Below, piece after piece: positions 16,380 to 25,337 of a stretch of DNA of 50,872 nt. The stretch is from Prochlorococcus marinus XMU1406 (GTDB lineage: Bacteria; Cyanobacteriota; Cyanobacteriia; PCC-6307; Cyanobiaceae): contig NZ_JAAORG010000002.1 in NCBI RefSeq assembly GCF_017696055.1, positions 1-50,872 of the forward strand, read 5' to 3'. The notes beneath the pieces were generated by a model. It did no database searches and was not told the DNA's origin. It was given only the letters and a program-made list of their open reading frames with translations. The stretch's first letter is position 1; every line of letters begins with the position of its first letter. A program made the translations under genes and the position numbers.

Positions 16380-17655
16380 TGCTATTACACGACAACACCA
16401 AATTATTAGTACTGGATTTCTAAATAAAATTAAATTTCCAAGCGGTTATGAAGGAGAAAGAAAAAAGAAGATTGATTCTGGAGATTTAGTAGAACTTTTA
16501 GTTGATAATTGTTCTCCACGATTAACCTATAATCTTCTAACTCTTGAACCGGAATTTGATGGACAAACTATTCAAATAGATTTTGTTGAAAGCTTCTCAA
16601 CTTATCTAAATATGTATGGATATAACATTAGAAAAGACTCTGCTTTTGATGGTTTATTAACAGCTGCTCGTCAGAATACATATCACCCTGTCAATGCATA
16701 TCTTGAAAGAATTGCAGATAATAAATCAATTAAACCAATTGACATAGAAACAATGTCTTCCGACTACTTAGGAACTGACTCTAAGTTATATGACCAGATG
16801 CTTAAAATGACCCTAATTGGAGCAGTTGCAAGAGTCAAAAATCGTGGTTGTAAGTTTGATAATTGTTGCATTTTAGTTGGTAAGCAAGGAACAGGAAAAT
16901 CTACTTTTTGGAGATATTTAGCTTCTGATGAGTTCTTTGCTGATACATGGCAACCAAAGCCTCAAGATTTGGCAATGATGCTGCAAAGATGTTGGATTTT
17001 TGAAATTGCAGAATTAGATAGGATCTCACCAAATTCAGAAAAAGCAGCAACATTAAAAGCTCTTCTATCAAGTCCGATTGATACATTTAGAAGACCTTAT
17101 GGAAGAAGTATTGGTTCTTATCCAAGACCATCAATAATGGTTTCAAGTTGTAATAGAACTGATTTTCTAAATGATCCAACAGGTTCTAGAAGGTATTGGG
17201 TAATAAATCTAGAAGGGAAATTAATAAATAATAAAAAGGTTTTAAAAGATAGAGATCGAATCTGGAAAGCTGCTTTGCTGGCCTATAAAGAAGGAATGAT
17301 ATTGGATTTGGATGATGAATATAAAGAGGAAATAAATATAAGAAATTTAAATTTCGAAGCAGAACACCCTTTCTACTCACGTATAGAGGAATGGACGAAT
17401 AAAGAGCACAATAAATATAGATTTACGACAGTTGAAGCTTTGGTTAATAGCGGTTGTAGAAATGATGAACATATAACAGATAAAGATGTAAAGGAAGCCG
17501 CAGATTGCTTAAGAAAATTAGGCCATGAAAAAAAACAATACAGATTTGGTGGGAGAAAACCTTATTATTGGTTTCATCCAGAATGGTCTATTGAGCAAAA
17601 GAAAAAGGAGCCAAGAATCATAAATTTGCCTAATAAAGGACATTATGAGATTTAA
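16372..17655 (+). CDS. VirE/D5-type helicase (putative replication helicase of E2)
   Basis: 427 residues, GTG start at 16372 preceded by AAGGAGAG. It matches the virulence-associated E family: Walker A LVGKQGTGKSTFW near 168-180, a Walker B-like WIFEIAELD, a sensor segment MVSSCNRTDFL and arginine finger region GSRRYWVINL. These are SF3-like/AAA+ helicases of phage satellites and plasmids that unwind the origin. No primase domain is fused, unlike the E1 protein, so priming must come from elsewhere. Directly after the stop lies an inverted repeat region, a candidate origin. Confidence 0.85.
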   Translation: MTDAITRQHQIISTGFLNKIKFPSGYEGERKKKIDSGDLVELLVDNCSPRLTYNLLTLEPEFDGQTIQIDFVESFSTYLNMYGYNIRKDSAFDGLLTAARQNTYHPVNAYLERIADNKSIKPIDIETMSSDYLGTDSKLYDQMLKMTLIGAVARVKNRGCKFDNCCILVGKQGTGKSTFWRYLASDEFFADTWQPKPQDLAMMLQRCWIFEIAELDRISPNSEKAATLKALLSSPIDTFRRPYGRSIGSYPRPSIMVSSCNRTDFLNDPTGSRRYWVINLEGKLINNKKVLKDRDRIWKAALLAYKEGMILDLDDEYKEEINIRNLNFEAEHPFYSRIEEWTNKEHNKYRFTTVEALVNSGCRNDEHITDKDVKEAADCLRKLGHEKKQYRFGGRKPYYWFHPEWSIEQKKKEPRIINLPNKGHYEI

Positions 17656-17656
17656 T

Positions 17657-17822
17657 GCCTTATGTGTCTTGGCAGAATAATTTTTATCTAAGACACTAAA
17701 AAGAATTGAACCGATTTGTATTTAAGAGAATGTCTTATGTCTTATCTATTTCCACAAAAGATAATTATTTTTTGTGTTTTTTAATTTCTAGAGTTTATTA
17801 GGAATGACATAAGACATAAGGC
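17657..17822. other. Candidate E2 origin: CTTATGTCTT inverted repeats
   Basis: GCCTTATGTGTCTT starts two bases after the helicase stop. TGTCTTATGTCTTAT lies at 17731-17745. The reverse complement, GACATAAGACATAAGGC, is at 17806-17822. The outer copies form an interrupted inverted repeat and the middle carries a tandem unit. The position next to the helicase parallels the iteron region of E1. A transcription terminator is less likely because no T-run follows. Confidence 0.4.
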
Positions 17823-17999
17823 AACATTAATTTTTAATATAGGTTCTTTCTTCTTGTACGGGAGGGGGTAATTTCGGACCCCAAAATTCTCCTAGGGAAA
17901 AGTCTGCATAGTTAGACACACTTTTACAAATGCTTGATCAGGTAAATGGAATAGAATCCCTTCATAGCAGCTAATTACACCTAATGTAAATTTTGTAAG
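17823..17999. repeat. Intergenic segment shared with the relic at about 43665
   Basis: Upstream of the HTH gene, TAATTTCGGACCCCAAAA and CTCCTAGG..AAAG parallel TAATTTCGAGTCCCAAAA and CTACTAGGCAAAG at about 43690-43728. Both segments precede related HTH sequences, so they are one homologous unit. The GGGGT/ACCCC hairpin in it could be regulatory. Confidence 0.45.
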
Positions 18000-18245
18000 A
18001 TGAAACCAAAATCATTGCATTTGGAAGCTTATACGATTAGCCAAACAGCTAAAAAGTTAGGTTATAAATCAACCAAAACTTTATATAGATTGCTTAGCCG
18101 TGAAGTATTAGAAGACTATGTTTATTTAGAAAAATCAGGAAGAGTTTATCTAATGCTGGAGCCACCAAATCTGCCAACTTTAGCGGAAAAAATTACAGCA
18201 AATATTCAAGTAAGAAGAAATAATATTATCAAAAGGTTCATTTAG
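18000..18245 (+). CDS. Small HTH DNA-binding protein, 81 aa
   Basis: Begins MKPKSLHLEAYTISQTAKKL; YTISQTAKKLGYKSTKTLYRLL is a MerR-like helix-turn-helix and VYLEKSGRVYLMLEPP looks like a wing. Probably an element regulator or a second directionality factor. A decayed copy with in-frame stops is at 43841-44040. No strong ribosome binding site (TTTTGTAAG before the ATG). Confidence 0.65.
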   Translation: MKPKSLHLEAYTISQTAKKLGYKSTKTLYRLLSREVLEDYVYLEKSGRVYLMLEPPNLPTLAEKITANIQVRRNNIIKRFI

Positions 18246-18359
18246 AAAGGTTTTATTTTTTTTAAGTAAACATCCTTAAACTAAATTTTTTAAAAAGATT
18301 TTTTCTTTAACTTTACTTAACCATAGGTGAATATTATTTATTAAATAGAAACTAAGGAG

Positions 18360-18566
18360 ATGTTTAAATACAGGGAATTCATAGCTCAAATCAAATATAA
18401 AGAAGTAATATCTTCACCTGTTTATTTTATTCCTGTTTTGCTTCTATCCATAATGATTATTATTGAAGGTTTTCACATCTTTAATCACAAACAAAATTGC
18501 AAAACTAAAGCTGAGTGGATGGAACAATCAGGAATGACTTATGACAGGGAATCAGAAGTAAATTAA
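18360..18566 (+). CDS. Single-pass membrane protein, 68 aa
   Basis: ATG at 18360 directly follows AAGGAG. MFKYREFIAQIKYKEVIS is followed by one transmembrane helix (VYFIPVLLLSIMIIIEGFHIF) and a polar C-terminus containing a single Cys. Start of the cargo region; function unknown. Convergent with arsR. Confidence 0.6.
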   Translation: MFKYREFIAQIKYKEVISSPVYFIPVLLLSIMIIIEGFHIFNHKQNCKTKAEWMEQSGMTYDRESEVN

Positions 18567-18584
18567 TAAAATCTAAAATATAAT

Positions 18585-18905
18585 TTATTCGCAGCAACGT
18601 TTTTTATTTGAAGAATAATCTGTCAAAGAAGTTATCCATTCCTTGATCAAAAAGAGAGATTCTTTATTTAGGCTGTAATATACCCATCTACCTTCTTGTC
18701 TGTCTGAGATAAGACCAGCTTCTTTCAAAATTTTTATGTGATATGAAATTCTTGATTGAGATAAATTAGTTAATTTCATAATATCGCAAACACAAACTTC
18801 TCCATCCATCATTAGGTCAATTATTTCTAGCCTAAAAGGATCAGAAAATGAAACCATCAACTTAGATATATTTTCTTTTTTTACTTTGCTAATATCTTTT
18901 AACAA
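18585..18905 (-). CDS. arsR: ArsR/SmtB-family arsenic-responsive repressor
   Basis: 106 residues with the ArsR winged helix: metal-binding-type CVCDIMKLTNLSQSRISYHI, then LKEAGLISDRQEGRWVYYSL, and a C-terminal cysteine pair (RCCE). The CVCD motif on the recognition-associated helix is the canonical As(III) sensor. It is divergent from gap-arsJ, with a perfect palindrome between them covering the gap promoter. It should repress gap-arsJ until arsenite binds. Confidence 0.9.
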   Translation of the reverse strand: MLKDISKVKKENISKLMVSFSDPFRLEIIDLMMDGEVCVCDIMKLTNLSQSRISYHIKILKEAGLISDRQEGRWVYYSLNKESLFLIKEWITSLTDYSSNKKRCCE

Positions 18906-18973
18906 TTTTAAATTAATTAAATTTTCCTAAATATAGCTTAAATAAAAAAGATTTCATTAATCAAAACATCTTG

Positions 18974-18997
18974 ATACATCAAAATATTTTGATGTAT
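18974..18997. promoter_or_regulatory. ArsR operator over the gap promoter
   Basis: A perfect 24-bp palindrome, arms ATACATCAAAAT and ATTTTGATGTAT. It overlaps a -10 box TATAAT at 18995-19000, 23 bp before the gap start. ATCAA/TTGAT half-sites match the ArsR/SmtB operator style. A partial further copy (ATCAAAACATCTTGAT) lies just upstream and could serve arsR. Confidence 0.8.
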
Positions 18998-19022
18998 AAT
19001 TTCAATAGGAGTTTTCAAAGTT

Positions 19023-20045
19023 ATGAAAATTGGAATTAATGGTTTTGGAAGAATTGGCAGATTAGTTTTCAGAGCATTATGGAATAGAGCTGATATAGAA
19101 ATAACTCACATTAATGAGATAGCAGGAGATTCGAATGCCGCTGCACATCTACTCGAATTTGATTCAGTCCATGGCAGATGGGTTAAAGATATAAAGGTTA
19201 AAGAAAAAGAAATAATAATTGATGGAAAGAAATTAGCTTACACATCTTTTAAAAATTACCTTGATGTTCCTTGGGAAAAATCTTCTGTAGATATTATTTT
19301 GGAATGTACAGGAAAGAATAAAAAGCCAGAAAAACTAAATCCCTATTTTGAATCTCTAGGGATGAAAAGAGTAATAGTAGCTTGTCCAGTTAAGGGAATT
19401 GTTGCAGAAGCTGAATCACTTAATGTTGTTTATGGCATAAATCAAAGTCTTTATGACCCTTCCAAACATAAATTAGTAACTGCAGCATCCTGCACTACAA
19501 ATTGTTTAGCTCCGATAGTAAAGGTAATTAATGAAAATTTTTCAATTAAACATGGCGCTATTACAACTATTCACGATGTAACGAACACTCAAGTCCCAGT
19601 AGATTTTTATAAAAGTGATTTGAGGAGAGCAAGAGGATGTATGCAAAGTTTAATACCTACTACTACTGGATCTGCCAAAGCTATCGCTGAGATCTTTCCA
19701 GAATTAAAAGGAAAATTAAATGGCCATGCTGTAAGAGTTCCTCTACTTAATGGTTCTTTAACAGATGCGGTTTTTGAATTAAATAATAAAGTGACAGTTG
19801 AACAAGTAAATTTGGCACTTAAAGAAGCTTCAGAAACTTATTTAAAAGGAATTCTTGGCTACGAAGAAAGACCTTTAGTTTCTGCAGATTATGTAAATGA
19901 CTCTAGAAGTTCAATAGTTGATAGTTTATCAACGATGGTTGTTAATTCAAATTTATTAAAAATATACGCTTGGTATGACAACGAGTGGGGTTACAGCTGC
20001 AGACTTGCAGATCTTACTGAATATGTAATCAAAAAAGAGATTTAA
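19023..20045 (+). CDS. gap: Arsenate-linked glyceraldehyde-3-phosphate dehydrogenase
   Basis: 340 residues with the type I GAPDH layout: NAD-binding [12 protein letters not shown] at the N-terminus, catalytic Cys157 in [11 protein letters not shown], and C-terminal [11 protein letters not shown]. In ars operons this enzyme uses arsenate in place of phosphate to make 1-arseno-3-phosphoglycerate, which ArsJ exports. AGGAG at 19007 precedes the start by 11 bases. arsJ follows 11 bases after the stop, so the two form an operon controlled by ArsR. It is distinct from the housekeeping Gap expected elsewhere. Confidence 0.92.
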   Translation: MKIGINGFGRIGRLVFRALWNRADIEITHINEIAGDSNAAAHLLEFDSVHGRWVKDIKVKEKEIIIDGKKLAYTSFKNYLDVPWEKSSVDIILECTGKNKKPEKLNPYFESLGMKRVIVACPVKGIVAEAESLNVVYGINQSLYDPSKHKLVTAASCTTNCLAPIVKVINENFSIKHGAITTIHDVTNTQVPVDFYKSDLRRARGCMQSLIPTTTGSAKAIAEIFPELKGKLNGHAVRVPLLNGSLTDAVFELNNKVTVEQVNLALKEASETYLKGILGYEERPLVSADYVNDSRSSIVDSLSTMVVNSNLLKIYAWYDNEWGYSCRLADLTEYVIKKEI

Positions 20046-20056
20046 TTTATGTCTTT

Positions 20057-21316
20057 ATGAAGTTATCTAATATTCAACAATATAGTGTTGTAACAGCAAA
20101 CTATTGGGCATTCACGCTCACTGACGGCGCATTAAGATTATTAGTTGTTGGTCACTTTCATGAGCTAGGTTACACAACTCTACAAATTGCTTTACTTTTC
20201 CTTTTTTATGAGTTTTTTGGAATAATTACTAATTTATATGGTGGTTGGATAGGAGCAAGATATGGTTTAAGGCTTACTTTATGGATTGGGACTATCCTTC
20301 AAATCATTGCTCTTTTCATGCTTATTCCAGTTAAGGAGGATTGGCCAGTAATATTTAGTGTCGTATACGTTATGGTTGCTCAAGCAGTCAGTGGGATAGC
20401 AAAAGATTTAAACAAAATGAGTGCTAAAAGTGCTGTTAAGACAGTAGTTCCAGAGTCAAATGATGGCAATGATACTGGCCAAAAACAACTTTTTAAATGG
20501 GTTGCTATTTTAACTGGATCTAAAAATGCTCTTAAGGGAGTTGGCTTTTTCTTGGGTGGACTTTTATATAAGTTATTTGGATTCAATAATGCTGTAGGAA
20601 TTATGGGTTTTGGACTCTGCTTAGCCTTTTTATTGACATTAATTTTGCCTGGAGAAATTGGCAAGATGAAAACCAAACCAGCTTTTAATGATCTTTTTTC
20701 AAAATCAAATGCAATAAATATTCTTTCAGCAGCAAGATTCTTTCTTTTTGGAGCAAGAGATGTTTGGTTTGTTGTCGCTCTTCCAGTATTCCTAGATATG
20801 GCATTTGGTTGGGACTACATGGAGATAGGATTATTTCTTGGGGCCTGGGTAATAGGTTATGGAATTGTTCAGGCTTCGGCTCCAGCAATTAGAAAGATGT
20901 GGGGCCAGAAAGAAAGTCCAGATCGTAAAGCCATCCAATTTTGGAGTGCCTTATTAATGGTCATACCATCTTTGATAGGAGTCGCATTATGGAGAGAAAG
21001 TTCTCCATCGATAGCAATAATTTTAGGACTTACTATTTTTGGATTTGTTTTTGCAATGAATTCCTCCACACATTCTTATATGATTTTGGCCTACTCTGAT
21101 AATGAAAAAGTCAGTTTAAATGTTGGCTTCTATTACATGGCAAATGCTGCTGGAAGACTAGTTGGAACATTACTATCTGGCTTACTATTTATGATTGGGA
21201 GAAATCCGAGTATTGGTCTTCAATATTGTCTTTATTTTTCATCACTTCTAATATTATTATCTTGGATTTCGAGTCTTAAATTACCATCAATCAAACAAAG
21301 CTTATCATCACCATAA
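20057..21316 (+). CDS. arsJ: ArsJ organoarsenical efflux MFS transporter
   Basis: 419 residues with about 12 hydrophobic helices and an MFS loop (YGGWIGARYGLRLTLWIG). The N-terminus (YSVVTANYWAFTLTDGALRLLVVGHFHELGY) matches ArsJ proteins. It is immediately downstream of gap, the diagnostic ArsJ context. The family exports 1-arseno-3-phosphoglycerate, whose breakdown outside releases arsenate. In phosphate-poor water this counters arsenate entering through the Pst system. Confidence 0.92.
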   Translation: MKLSNIQQYSVVTANYWAFTLTDGALRLLVVGHFHELGYTTLQIALLFLFYEFFGIITNLYGGWIGARYGLRLTLWIGTILQIIALFMLIPVKEDWPVIFSVVYVMVAQAVSGIAKDLNKMSAKSAVKTVVPESNDGNDTGQKQLFKWVAILTGSKNALKGVGFFLGGLLYKLFGFNNAVGIMGFGLCLAFLLTLILPGEIGKMKTKPAFNDLFSKSNAINILSAARFFLFGARDVWFVVALPVFLDMAFGWDYMEIGLFLGAWVIGYGIVQASAPAIRKMWGQKESPDRKAIQFWSALLMVIPSLIGVALWRESSPSIAIILGLTIFGFVFAMNSSTHSYMILAYSDNEKVSLNVGFYYMANAAGRLVGTLLSGLLFMIGRNPSIGLQYCLYFSSLLILLSWISSLKLPSIKQSLSSP

Positions 21317-21346
21317 AAACTAATTTTTAGAAATTAGAGTATTTAA

Positions 21347-22573
21347 ATGGCAAAAATATCCTTAATTGAACTTGCAAAAATTTTTCTAAAAATTGGTATT
21401 TTCAGTTTTGGAGGACCATATGCTCATATTTCTTTATTCGAAGATGAACTTATAAATAATAAAAAATTAATCTCTACCCAATCTTTTGAAAAAGGTATTG
21501 GTTTATGTCAATTACTTCCAGGGCCAATATCCACTCAATTAGCAATATATATAGGTCTTAAAATTAATGGTTATCTTGGTGGATTGATATCCGGTATATG
21601 TTTCATTATCCCAGGATTCATTTCGGTATTAGTTCTTAGCTTTTTTTGGCAAATTTATTCTGGATCAAAATTTCTAAGTGATTTAATTTATTTTAATCCT
21701 CCTATTATTGCAGGAATAATTTTTTCATTTTCATTAGTTCTATTAAAAAAAAGATTAAAGTTAGATCGAGTATTATTCTCTAGCTCAATATTATTTCTAC
21801 TTATATTTGCAAAATATAATAGTATTCAATTTCCACTCATAACAATTCTTACCATTGCAGGATTGATAAATATATTATTACGGAAATTCAAAGATAATTT
21901 TTACAGCTTGATCCCTTTATCTATATTTTCAACAACCTCATTTTTGAGTAGTACACTCTTTTTAGATATTTTTAAATTCTATAATTTTTTGAAGGATTCT
22001 TTAAACTCAAAGTTTTTAATAAATTATCTTAATCTGTTTTTTTTCTTCTTCAAATCGGGACTTTTTATTTTTGGAGGGGGACTAGTAATCATTCCTCTAA
22101 TGAGTGATTATGTTGTCTCACAAGGATGGTTAACAAATAATGAATTTATAGATGGGATAATGATTGGCCAGATAACACCTGGTCCTGTCTTATTAATTAC
22201 AAGTTTTATTGGATACAAAGCAGGGTTTTCGGTCGGAGGAATAAATGAAGCTTTAAAGTATGCATTTATATCAACTTTTGCAATTTTTTTACCAAGTTTT
22301 TTATTGATTTTTGTTTTTGGAAAAGGCTTTATAAAAAACAGAATTAAATCGATTAATTACTTTATCGAAGGAGTAATCAATACAATTCCTGGAGCAGTTA
22401 TTTTTTCTGGATTTAATTTAATTGAAGATAGTTTTTCATCAAAATTCTTTTTAATTAGCTCTATTTTGATAGTTTTAATCTCCACAGTATTATCGTTTTT
22501 AAAATTAGTTCCAACATACATACTTATTCTCTTTTCTTTAATATTAGGTTTATCAAAATATTTTTTTGCATAA
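21347..22573 (+). CDS. chrA: ChrA-family chromate transporter
   Basis: 408 residues, two homologous CHR halves. First half: [16 protein letters not shown] and [11 protein letters not shown]. Second half: [16 protein letters not shown] and [12 protein letters not shown]. Such long-chain CHR proteins export chromate. It is 30 bp after arsJ and in the same direction, so possibly in the same transcript. chrA is a regular member of picocyanobacterial phosphate/arsenate islands, though its real substrate there is not established. Confidence 0.9.
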   Translation: MAKISLIELAKIFLKIGIFSFGGPYAHISLFEDELINNKKLISTQSFEKGIGLCQLLPGPISTQLAIYIGLKINGYLGGLISGICFIIPGFISVLVLSFFWQIYSGSKFLSDLIYFNPPIIAGIIFSFSLVLLKKRLKLDRVLFSSSILFLLIFAKYNSIQFPLITILTIAGLINILLRKFKDNFYSLIPLSIFSTTSFLSSTLFLDIFKFYNFLKDSLNSKFLINYLNLFFFFFKSGLFIFGGGLVIIPLMSDYVVSQGWLTNNEFIDGIMIGQITPGPVLLITSFIGYKAGFSVGGINEALKYAFISTFAIFLPSFLLIFVFGKGFIKNRIKSINYFIEGVINTIPGAVIFSGFNLIEDSFSSKFFLISSILIVLISTVLSFLKLVPTYILILFSLILGLSKYFFA

Positions 22574-22574
22574 A

Positions 22575-22604
22575 AAAAGGAGGAAATAAATTCCCCCTTT
22601 TAAA
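22575..22604. terminator. Bidirectional terminator between chrA and pstS
   Basis: AAAGGAGGAA pairs with TTCCCCCTTT (one mismatch) around the loop ATAAA, with A-run and T-run flanks, between convergent chrA and pstS. Confidence 0.65.
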
Positions 22605-22619
22605 TGTTTGTCTTACGAT

Positions 22620-23615
22620 TTATTTACCGATTCTTTTTACTGCAGCTCTTGATTTCTCAAGAATTTCGCCTTTCAAAGGAACAAATCCTAGTGATGGAGC
22701 TTTGTCTTGATACTCATCACTTAACAATGTATTAAAGGCTTCTTTGATTGCTTTAGTGTTTCTACCATTACCTTCTTCATAGGCGAGTATCCATGTCAAT
22801 GAAGCGATAGGGTACGCTCCTTTTGCCGTTGGATTAGGGTTCTTACCAGCAAGATTTTCATCTAAAGTAATACCATTAAGAGCTTTTGCTCCTGCTTCAA
22901 CTGTAGGCTTTACATATTCTCCAGAAAGATTTTGGAGTGCAGCGGCCTTAACATTACCTTTTATATAAGACTGGTTAACATAACCAATTGCACCAGGAGT
23001 ATTTTGTATAACTCCAGCTACGCCAGAATTACCTTTTGCTCCAACGCCTGCCGGCCATTTTACAGACTTACCAGTACCTAATGTCCAGGTTTTCGAAAAC
23101 GCTTCCATAGAGTTTGTAAAAGCTTTAGTTGTACCTGACCCATCAGAGCGATGAGTCCAGGTCAATTTCCCTGGTTTGCAACCTAATTCTTTCCAATCTT
23201 TAATCATTCCCATAGCAACTTGTACTGCTTTCTCTTGGGAAAGTTTCAAATCGCAATCATAGTTGTAACCGAAAGCAATAGTTCCACCAACCATAGGTAT
23301 CTGTACTAAACCTCTGGTAACCTTTGCTATATCTTTATCTTTCATTGGATCATCTGATGCACCAAAGTTAACAGTTTGATCAATAAATGCTTTTCTTCCA
23401 GAACCAGAGCCGACAGCTTGATAATTAACTCTTGGTCCGCCTGATTTTGCTAGATCAAAAAACCATCTAGTGTAAATTTTGGCAGGAAATGATGCTCCAG
23501 CACCACTTAATCTTGTTCTAGCAGAAACACTTGTACCAGGAACACTTGTACCAGCAGCAATGGCTACTGCAGAAGTAAATACCAAAGCTTTCTTAGCTAT
23601 GTTCATTGATTTCAT
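22620..23615 (-). CDS. pstS: Phosphate ABC transporter substrate-binding protein PstS
   Basis: 331 residues with a Sec signal peptide (KKALVFTSAVAIAAGTSV). Phosphate-binding motifs: GAGASFPAKIYTRWF, YQAVGSGSGRKAFID and HRSDGSGTTKAF. It captures orthophosphate in the periplasm for PstCAB, which is not in this window. The first Met (23615) or Met4 (MNIAKKAL, 23606) may start it. Pho-box-like repeats lie in the 340-bp gap shared with the divergent porin, in line with strong phosphate-starvation induction. Confidence 0.93.
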   Translation of the reverse strand: MKSMNIAKKALVFTSAVAIAAGTSVPGTSVSARTRLSGAGASFPAKIYTRWFFDLAKSGGPRVNYQAVGSGSGRKAFIDQTVNFGASDDPMKDKDIAKVTRGLVQIPMVGGTIAFGYNYDCDLKLSQEKAVQVAMGMIKDWKELGCKPGKLTWTHRSDGSGTTKAFTNSMEAFSKTWTLGTGKSVKWPAGVGAKGNSGVAGVIQNTPGAIGYVNQSYIKGNVKAAALQNLSGEYVKPTVEAGAKALNGITLDENLAGKNPNPTAKGAYPIASLTWILAYEEGNGRNTKAIKEAFNTLLSDEYQDKAPSLGFVPLKGEILEKSRAAVKRIGK

Positions 23616-23702
23616 GAATTAACGAAAGACAACATCTTTATAGCACTTAATTTGAACACAAATACTATCTAAATTAAAAGTTTATCTTTTAATTAATTAG
23701 TT

Positions 23703-23732
23703 CTTAACCCTCTCTTAAACTAAATCTTGATT
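23703..23732 (+). promoter_or_regulatory. Pho-box-like repeat 1
   Basis: Three 8-mers separated by 3 bases: CTTAACCC-TCT-CTTAAACT-AAA-TCTTGATT. It fits the cyanobacterial PhoB/SphR consensus (tandem yTTAAnnn, 11-bp period). It lies about 90 bp upstream of pstS but in plus orientation. Confidence 0.6.
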
Positions 23733-23834
23733 AGAGCTTTTTTCGTTTGGTTTTGAAAATATTTAAAAATAAACTTAGGTTGATTTTTAACATTTATACA
23801 AACAATCATGAAAAATATGTAATTTTTTTTTCTC

Positions 23835-23864
23835 AATTTAAGGGTAGTTTAAGGTCTATTTAAA
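23835..23864 (-). promoter_or_regulatory. Pho-box-like repeat 2, facing pstS
   Basis: On the minus strand: TTTAAATA-GAC-CTTAAACT-ACC-CTTAAATT, three 8-mers with 11-bp periodicity. The orientation suits activation of pstS. Confidence 0.6.
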
Positions 23865-23885
23865 TCTTTCTTTTTGACTTTATTT

Positions 23886-23915
23886 CTTACCCGTTTCTTA
23901 ACCTTAATCCGTTCT
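23886..23915 (+). promoter_or_regulatory. Pho-box-like repeat 3, facing the porin
   Basis: CTTACCCG-TTT-CTTAACCT-TAA-TCCGTTCT, 8-mers spaced by 3, followed by CATAAATAT as a possible -10. It lies 41 bp before the porin start, the expected place for PhoB activation. Confidence 0.65.
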
Positions 23916-23956
23916 CATAAATATGGATTTATATCCATTTTTACGTGTTGAGGTTC

Positions 23957-25270
23957 ATGAAACTTTTTCAAAAATTAATTGCTGCTCCTGCCTTAATTTC
24001 TTTGGCATCAGGTTTCGCAATAAACGCAGCTGAGATCAATTCAACAGATCTTAGTGATTATTCAAACTCTAATAATCTAGTATCTTTAGATAATTTCAAA
24101 TCAGATACTTTATTCCCAGGAGATTGGGCTTACGATTCATTAAAGGATCTAACAAATAGTCCAAAATTTAATGGAAAATCAGTCTCTCGTTTAGAAGCTG
24201 CTGCTGAATTAAACAATCTAATTGCAGGCGGTGAAGGCTTAATGAACGGAGCTGCGATAAATAGACTAAGTGATGAGCTTGGTTCTGAGTTAGCAATTAT
24301 GAAAGGAAGAGTGGATGGACTCGAAGCTCGTGTAAATACAATAGAAGCTGGTTCTTTCAGTGATACAACCACTATGAGTGGTTCAGCAGGGTTCCTTATA
24401 GGTGCAACTGATTCAGCAACTGAATCCAATGATACTGTTCAGTTTGAATATATCGTTGAAGTTGACTTAAATACAAGCTTCACTGGAGAAGATAAATTAA
24501 ACATTGAGATTGAAACTGGAAATGGTTTAACAAATGTTGGTGCTGACGAGACTGGTTTAGACTGGGGTTCATCTAACGCTGACGAGCTAAAGATTGATGA
24601 CATTAACTACACTTTCCCATTAGGTTCTTGGGAGGTGGCTGTTGGTGATTCTATGGATGCATCCAAGACTTGGCCTAATGCATGTTCCATGAATAACATG
24701 GTTGATAATTTAGGAGATTGCGGTGCTTCAAACTCTGTTGACTTGAGTGGTGATGTTTCATTCAGCGCTTCATCTGGATTTGGAGATGGTTGGGAAATTG
24801 GATTTGGTGCATCTGGAGGAGATGGTGGTAGTAATGGTTTGTTCACGAAAGAAAGTACTGACGCTTATGGCCTAGCTATTGGTTATGAGACAGATACATA
24901 TGGTTTCACTGCAGCTTACTCAGATAAAGACACTGCCAGCTACTACGGCTTAGTTGCCTATTATAGTCCTGAAGAATTACCAACTACCTTTAGCGGTGGA
25001 TTTGAAGCCGGCACTCCAGATTCAGGTTCAGACACAACTCAGTGGGCTTTTGGTATTAGTACTGAATTAGGCGAAGGGACATTAAGCGCAAACATTGGAA
25101 CTAATGGGAAAATAGCTGAAAATGCGGAGGAAATTTATGCGTATGATCTTTCTTACGAATATCCAATTAACGACAGTATGAGTATTACACCTTTTGTATA
25201 CATTTCTGAAACGACAGGTACAACTGTTGACACTACTGGAGCCGGTGCATTTGTATCATTCTCTTTTTAA
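23957..25270 (+). CDS. Phosphate-island porin (PhoE/Som type)
   Basis: 437 residues from the ATG at 23957, chosen because GAGG precedes it by 3 bases; a GTG at 23945 is the longer reading. Signal peptide (MKLFQKLIAAPALISLASGF), an SLH-like segment (FPGDWAYDSLKDLTNSPKFN...SRLEAAAELNNLI), a short coil (GRVDGLEARVNTIEAGSF) and a C-terminal beta-barrel ending in Phe (GAFVSFSF). The SLH and coil anchor cyanobacterial porins to the cell wall. In this island the protein is generally taken as a phosphate-starvation porin. Paralogue of the partial porin at the window start. Confidence 0.87.
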   Translation: MKLFQKLIAAPALISLASGFAINAAEINSTDLSDYSNSNNLVSLDNFKSDTLFPGDWAYDSLKDLTNSPKFNGKSVSRLEAAAELNNLIAGGEGLMNGAAINRLSDELGSELAIMKGRVDGLEARVNTIEAGSFSDTTTMSGSAGFLIGATDSATESNDTVQFEYIVEVDLNTSFTGEDKLNIEIETGNGLTNVGADETGLDWGSSNADELKIDDINYTFPLGSWEVAVGDSMDASKTWPNACSMNNMVDNLGDCGASNSVDLSGDVSFSASSGFGDGWEIGFGASGGDGGSNGLFTKESTDAYGLAIGYETDTYGFTAAYSDKDTASYYGLVAYYSPEELPTTFSGGFEAGTPDSGSDTTQWAFGISTELGEGTLSANIGTNGKIAENAEEIYAYDLSYEYPINDSMSITPFVYISETTGTTVDTTGAGAFVSFSF

Positions 25271-25305
25271 TTTTTTACAAAATTCCTAGAAGAGTAAAAA
25301 CATTG

Positions 25306-25329
25306 GGCTCCATAATGGAGCCTTTTTTC
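25306..25329 (+). terminator. Rho-independent terminator of the porin gene
   Basis: GGCTCC-ATAAT-GGAGCC followed by TTTTTTC, 36 bp after the stop. The stem also lies just beyond the convergent phoR stop and may serve both. Confidence 0.9.
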
Positions 25330-25337
25330 TTCCCATC

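Noticed and set aside
17868-17900. tRNA fragment suggested by GGGGTAATTTCGGACCCC
   Set aside because: It has a T-arm-like look, but loop length and flanks do not fit a tRNA, and the homologous copy near 43690 does not help.
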